Shown here piece after piece: positions 5,126-7,562 of a stretch of DNA of 7,562 nucleotides; position 1 is the first letter of the stretch; each line of letters begins with the position of its first letter. The stretch is from Bacillota bacterium. GTDB lineage: Bacteria; Bacillota; Clostridia; DSM-8532. The notes under the pieces were generated by a model. It had not been told where the DNA came from. It worked only from the letters and a program-made list of their open reading frames with translations, and did not search any database. Both the position numbers and the translations under genes were made by a program. The stretch lies in the NCBI GenBank assembly GCA_023411795.1, contig JAEYOK010000034.1, positions 1 through 7,562 of the forward strand, read 5' to 3'.

Positions 5126-6583
5126 GTGGAAGTGGCCCAGTTGCCGGAAAACCAAACTAAAAAGAACGTGTTCAGGTACAGATTGAACACCGCCGCCAGC
5201 CAATTGACCAGTGCGCCTTATGGCGAGCTGAGAAGGGGAAGCGACGGCAAGCTGTATGTGGCTTCCCAGGGCCAGGACCACTCGATGTACACCATTGAAG
5301 AAGGTGAGGATGGTACCATTATTATTGGCGAATCACCTGTGGCCGCTGCAGGTTTGGGCTATGAACTGTCCGGCAAACTGCCATCGCAGCCATACCGGCT
5401 TTCCGGAGAGCATGAAACCTACTTCCATAGGCTGACAAGTGCCAAACATTACGAGCTGAAAGACCACCTGGGCAATGTGCGCGCGGTGGTGGGCGACCAG
5501 CGTGGTGCAAAAATTGACAACGGCATTTTGATTAATTACCCGGAAGTGTTAACTTACAATGATTATTATCCATTTGGAATGGTAATGGCGGGTAGAAAAT
5601 ATAACTTTGGCAATTACCGCTACGGCTTCAACGGCAAAGAAAAAGACGACAAAGGGGAATGGGGGTCAACTGCCTATGACTATGGGTTCAGGATCTATAA
5701 CCCACAGATAGCGAAGTTTTTGAGCGTGGATCCGTTGGCAGCTTCTTATCCTTGGTACACACCTTACCAGTTTGCGGGGAACAAGCCTATTTGGGCGTTA
5801 GATCTGGACGGATTAGAGGAACTCGAATATAATAAGTATTTATATAAAATGAAGGCTGGGGATACATTTTACAGTCTAGAGAAAGCCTGGGACTTACCTC
5901 ATGGTACATTAATTGAAATGAATAAATTTTATAATCCAAAGTTAAAAGTTGATGCTATTCCTATTGGATACTTAGTAAGAAAACCTATTAATGAAGGTAG
6001 GTTTTATTCTTATCCTAATGATTATGCACCAGTATCAGAATCTAAACAAGATTATAATTTTGAAGATCAATCATTGACATGGAGCAATTACAATAGTAGT
6101 GGTGAAATATTGTTGGCTTGGGGTACAGCGGTTGCAAATGGCGGTAAATCTATTTTGGAACTTACAATTTATAAGGCTGGATTTGGTGGAAGTGGAAGAA
6201 CAATATTTGGGGGTAGAGTTGCTATCGATTTTGTAAATCAACTTGTGCTTGAAAAAGGTGATATTACCGAAGTTGATTTGGCAAACACAATAGCGAGTGG
6301 AATCCCTAATCCTCATGTAAAAAACTTGATGCGTGCAACTTTTGACTTAACTATGAGTGAAGGTTTGGAAGTCAATGACTTCGCGAGTATTGTAGCAGAA
6401 ATGTTTTTAAGAACTGCTACAGATTTAGGAATGAACAAATTAAAAGGTGAACTAAATAAACACAATGTTGATATGGGGCCGATGACAGAAGATTTTATTA
6501 AGAAGTCATTCAGAAAAATGGCAACAGAATATTACCATGAGGCAACTGGTGAAATGTATCCAAATGATAAGTCTGAGAATTAA
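5126..6583 (+). CDS. 5'-truncated RHS core protein with LysM domain and unrecognised toxin tip
   Basis: The 485-residue product is the C-terminal part of an RHS protein. The listed start is GTG; the frame is open back to 5093 with no ATG, so the gene is truncated or relies on a weak start. Residues 32-90 (LRRGSDGKLYVASQG, later GLGYELSGKLPSQPY) resemble one repeat of the propeller-like segments found in secreted Bacteroidota proteins. The RHS core follows (about 101-231: DYYPFGM, YGFNGKEKDD, NPQIAKFLSVDPL, LDLDGLE). Residues 238-287 (YKMKAGDTFYSLEKAWDLPH onward) are a LysM domain, known to bind peptidoglycan. The rest (288-485) has a glycine-rich turn (353-363) and long helices and matches no family I recognise. 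It probably acts on the cell envelope. Confidence 0.8.
   Translation: MEVAQLPENQTKKNVFRYRLNTAASQLTSAPYGELRRGSDGKLYVASQGQDHSMYTIEEGEDGTIIIGESPVAAAGLGYELSGKLPSQPYRLSGEHETYFHRLTSAKHYELKDHLGNVRAVVGDQRGAKIDNGILINYPEVLTYNDYYPFGMVMAGRKYNFGNYRYGFNGKEKDDKGEWGSTAYDYGFRIYNPQIAKFLSVDPLAASYPWYTPYQFAGNKPIWALDLDGLEELEYNKYLYKMKAGDTFYSLEKAWDLPHGTLIEMNKFYNPKLKVDAIPIGYLVRKPINEGRFYSYPNDYAPVSESKQDYNFEDQSLTWSNYNSSGEILLAWGTAVANGGKSILELTIYKAGFGGSGRTIFGGRVAIDFVNQLVLEKGDITEVDLANTIASGIPNPHVKNLMRATFDLTMSEGLEVNDFASIVAEMFLRTATDLGMNKLKGELNKHNVDMGPMTEDFIKKSFRKMATEYYHEATGEMYPNDKSEN
5425..5818 (+). repeat. RHS core homology block, copy 2
   Basis: This is the partner of 2329-2722, gapless over 394 bp. The segment 5432-5525 is identical to 2336-2429. 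Unlike copy 1, it is preceded by about 330 bp of RHS-type coding sequence in the same frame, so copy 1 was cut at or near the left end of the homology. Confidence 0.92.
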
Positions 6584-7068
6584 TGTATATGGGTAACGTC
6601 AATAAAAATATTATATGGATTTTAATCATTTCTATATCTATAGCTATCCTACATTTCAGTAGTGAGAAAATTTATAAGGACGATTTAGTATTAATTTCTG
6701 GCATACTACAATCAAAACCCATTGAAAAAATATATGGGGGCGATGTTCCTAGATTTAATTATTTTTTTACATTAAATGATTTTAATTACAACTTTAGACT
6801 TAGTGGTTGTGCTCATAAAATGCTTAATAAAAAAAAGATTTTAAATTTAAATAAAGGAGATTCAGTTTCAATCTATGTAGAAAAAGAAAATCCGATATCT
6901 AAAAACCGAGAAGTATACAGTGTTAGTTGGAATAATATAGAAATGTTAAGTTTAACCTCATATAATAATTGTAGAAATCGTGACAGGGCTTTGCTTATAA
7001 TAATATTAATAGGATTGGATTTTTATTTGGTTTATAGATTTTTTGTAAAGAGAGCGAAAGGTAAATAA
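6583..7068 (+). CDS. Putative two-helix membrane immunity protein for the module 2 toxin
   Basis: The ATG overlaps the toxin stop by one base (TAATG), indicating coupling and a toxin-immunity pair. The 161-residue product has a transmembrane helix near the N-terminus (about 10-26, IIWILIISISIAILHF) and another near the C-terminus (about 138-155), followed by a positive tail (KRAKGK). By the positive-inside rule, both ends are cytoplasmic and residues 28-136 form a periplasmic domain, probably rich in strands. There is no lipobox. Two cysteines (76 and 129) in that domain could form a disulfide. I recognise no family. Membrane anchoring with an exposed domain suggests the partner toxin acts in the periplasm or membrane. 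The gene is strongly AT-rich. Confidence 0.75.
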   Translation: MYMGNVNKNIIWILIISISIAILHFSSEKIYKDDLVLISGILQSKPIEKIYGGDVPRFNYFFTLNDFNYNFRLSGCAHKMLNKKKILNLNKGDSVSIYVEKENPISKNREVYSVSWNNIEMLSLTSYNNCRNRDRALLIIILIGLDFYLVYRFFVKRAKGK

Positions 7069-7085
7069 AAAAAACGTCACCCCAT

Positions 7086-7140
7086 GACCTCTGTTTGCAA
7101 CGAGGGCGTGCGAGAAAGGGCGATTGTATCACCGAATAAA
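7086..7140. repeat. REP-like element, copy B
   Basis: The core GACCTCTGTTTGCAACGAGG continues with GCGTGCGAGAAAGGGCGATT and ends at AATAAA. It matches copy A over its full length and copy C over the first 40 bases or so. The stem is partly decayed (CCTC/GAGG remains). It begins 18 bases after the module 2 immunity gene. Confidence 0.7.
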
Positions 7141-7160
7141 GATGTCAAAATATCAACGAA

Positions 7161-7186
7161 AGCCTGGTCATGTGCCGGGCTTTTTT
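7161..7186 (+). terminator. Rho-independent terminator after module 2
   Basis: AGCCTGG (7161-7167) pairs with CCGGGCT (7175-7181), with one G-T wobble and a 7-base loop, followed by a T-run to 7186. It would end transcription from the module 2 toxin and immunity genes. Confidence 0.85.
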
Positions 7187-7193
7187 GTCTGCA

Positions 7194-7230
7194 CCACGGA
7201 TTGCCACGGATTAATGGATTACACAGATTT
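7194..7230. repeat. Short tandem GGATT repeats
   Basis: CCACGGATTG, CCACGGATTA, ATGGATTA and CACAGATTT follow each other, giving four imperfect units with a period of 8-10 bases. No coding or structural role is apparent. Confidence 0.6.
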
Positions 7231-7294
7231 TTTAAAACTGTCCAAAACATTGAAACCAATTTAGATCACCTTATAGTACCTCGTGTTCCACTAT

Positions 7295-7333
7295 CGCCCT
7301 CTGTTTGTAATGAGGGCGTGCGAGAAAGGAGAT
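7295..7333. repeat. REP-like element, copy C
   Basis: This is the best-formed copy: CGCCCTC (7295-7301) pairs perfectly with GAGGGCG (7312-7318) across a 10-base loop, followed by TGCGAGAAAGG as in copy B. It lies directly before the third RHS remnant, just as copy A precedes module 1. Confidence 0.75.
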
Positions 7334-7335
7334 AA

Positions 7336-7515
7336 GTTGTCAAGCCCCCTATCTATGGCAGCGACAGAATCGGTCAGGTAGCTTATGAAGAAGAAATCTA
7401 CCGGGTACCGTTCAGTTCAAACTTGCAGGAAACCGCCTTTCATTCAACCTCGACAAACGGGAAGGTATATCAGGATATAAAAACTGGATCAAAGAGGGTG
7501 TGGGTTTGGGTGTGA
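7336..7515 (+). pseudogene. Remnant of a third RHS gene
   Basis: The frame opened by a stop at 7333-7335 reads VVKPPIYGSDRIGQVAYEEE. The YGSDRIG words are typical of Bacteroidales RHS proteins just upstream of the core seen in modules 1 and 2. The frame ends at TGA 7513-7515. From about 7400 a different frame, reading GTVQFKLAGNRLSFNLDKRE and continuing to a stop near 7548, looks more protein-like and is shared with the repeat at 4195-4331, so two gene pieces seem to be fused or frameshifted here. There is no start codon. It is most likely non-functional in this window, but the array continues beyond the end. Confidence 0.6.
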
Positions 7516-7562
7516 GAGTGAGTGTGAAGGTATGTCTCGTAAAGTTAGATTGAGCAAAAAGG
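7427..7562 (+). repeat. 137-bp direct repeat, copy 2 (gene remnant)
   Basis: This is the partner of 4195-4331 and runs to the edge of the window, so its true end is unseen. It keeps the longer open frame (from about 7387), lacking the single-base insertion of copy 1. The two copies flank 3.1 kb holding the toxin-antitoxin pair and all of module 2, making that stretch a potential excision or duplication unit. Confidence 0.75.

Noticed and set aside
7084..7335. Open frame of 83 codons with SVCNEGVRER at both ends
   Set aside because: It spans two REP-like copies, a terminator and the GGATT tract. The repeated peptide is simply the translated repeat.

Overview
The window looks like a chromosomal segment from a Bacteroidota bacterium, most likely of the order Bacteroidales. 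Three things point there: a typical Bacteroides-type promoter (TTTG, 19 bp, TAnnTTTG) in front of the tRNA gene, a purU-hisH gene pair, and RHS proteins whose core reads like the Bacteroidales family (YYPFGM, YGFNGKEKDD, PQIAKFLSVDPL). Genus cannot be fixed from the sequence alone.

Layout. Positions 1-1562 are housekeeping genes on the minus strand: purU (formyltetrahydrofolate deformylase) overlaps hisH (glutaminase subunit of imidazole glycerol phosphate synthase) by one base, and the rest of the his operon probably continues beyond position 1. Positions 1563-2005 are non-coding and divergent, with a probable purU promoter, a striking palindrome array and a strong promoter for tRNA-Asp(GTC) at 2006-2079, which ends in a clear terminator. 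From about 2125 to the end the window is an accessory island of RHS polymorphic-toxin debris on the plus strand.

The island holds two complete tip/immunity modules and pieces of others. Module 1 (2285-3964) is a 5'-truncated RHS core joined to a toxin tip with a phospholipase A2-like HD..Y motif, followed without a gap by a small lipoprotein, the likely immunity protein. A Phd/YefM-YoeB toxin-antitoxin pair (4424-4950) sits between the modules. Module 2 (5126-7068) is another 5'-truncated RHS core carrying a LysM domain and an unrecognised tip, followed with a one-base overlap by a two-helix membrane protein, again a likely immunity protein. The cores of the two modules are gapless homologues over 394 bp, with 94 bp identical, and then diverge completely at the tips. 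A third RHS remnant starts at about 7336. Direct repeats (4195-4331 and 7427-7562) and a REP-like element (three copies) mark the edges of the units.

How it fits together. Both presumed immunity proteins are predicted to be membrane-anchored with domains outside the cytoplasm, and the tips show a lipase-like motif or a peptidoglycan-binding domain, so both toxins probably attack the cell envelope. No delivery system is visible. The truncated starts suggest that these are orphan or silent tip cassettes that a full-length RHS gene elsewhere could capture by recombination through the shared core.

The most unusual signal is outside the toxins: two palindrome arrays (43-123 and 1747-1827) with unrelated sequences but the same geometry, a 15-bp odd palindrome plus a 7-bp unique spacer, repeated every 22 bp. 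They flank the purU-hisH pair.
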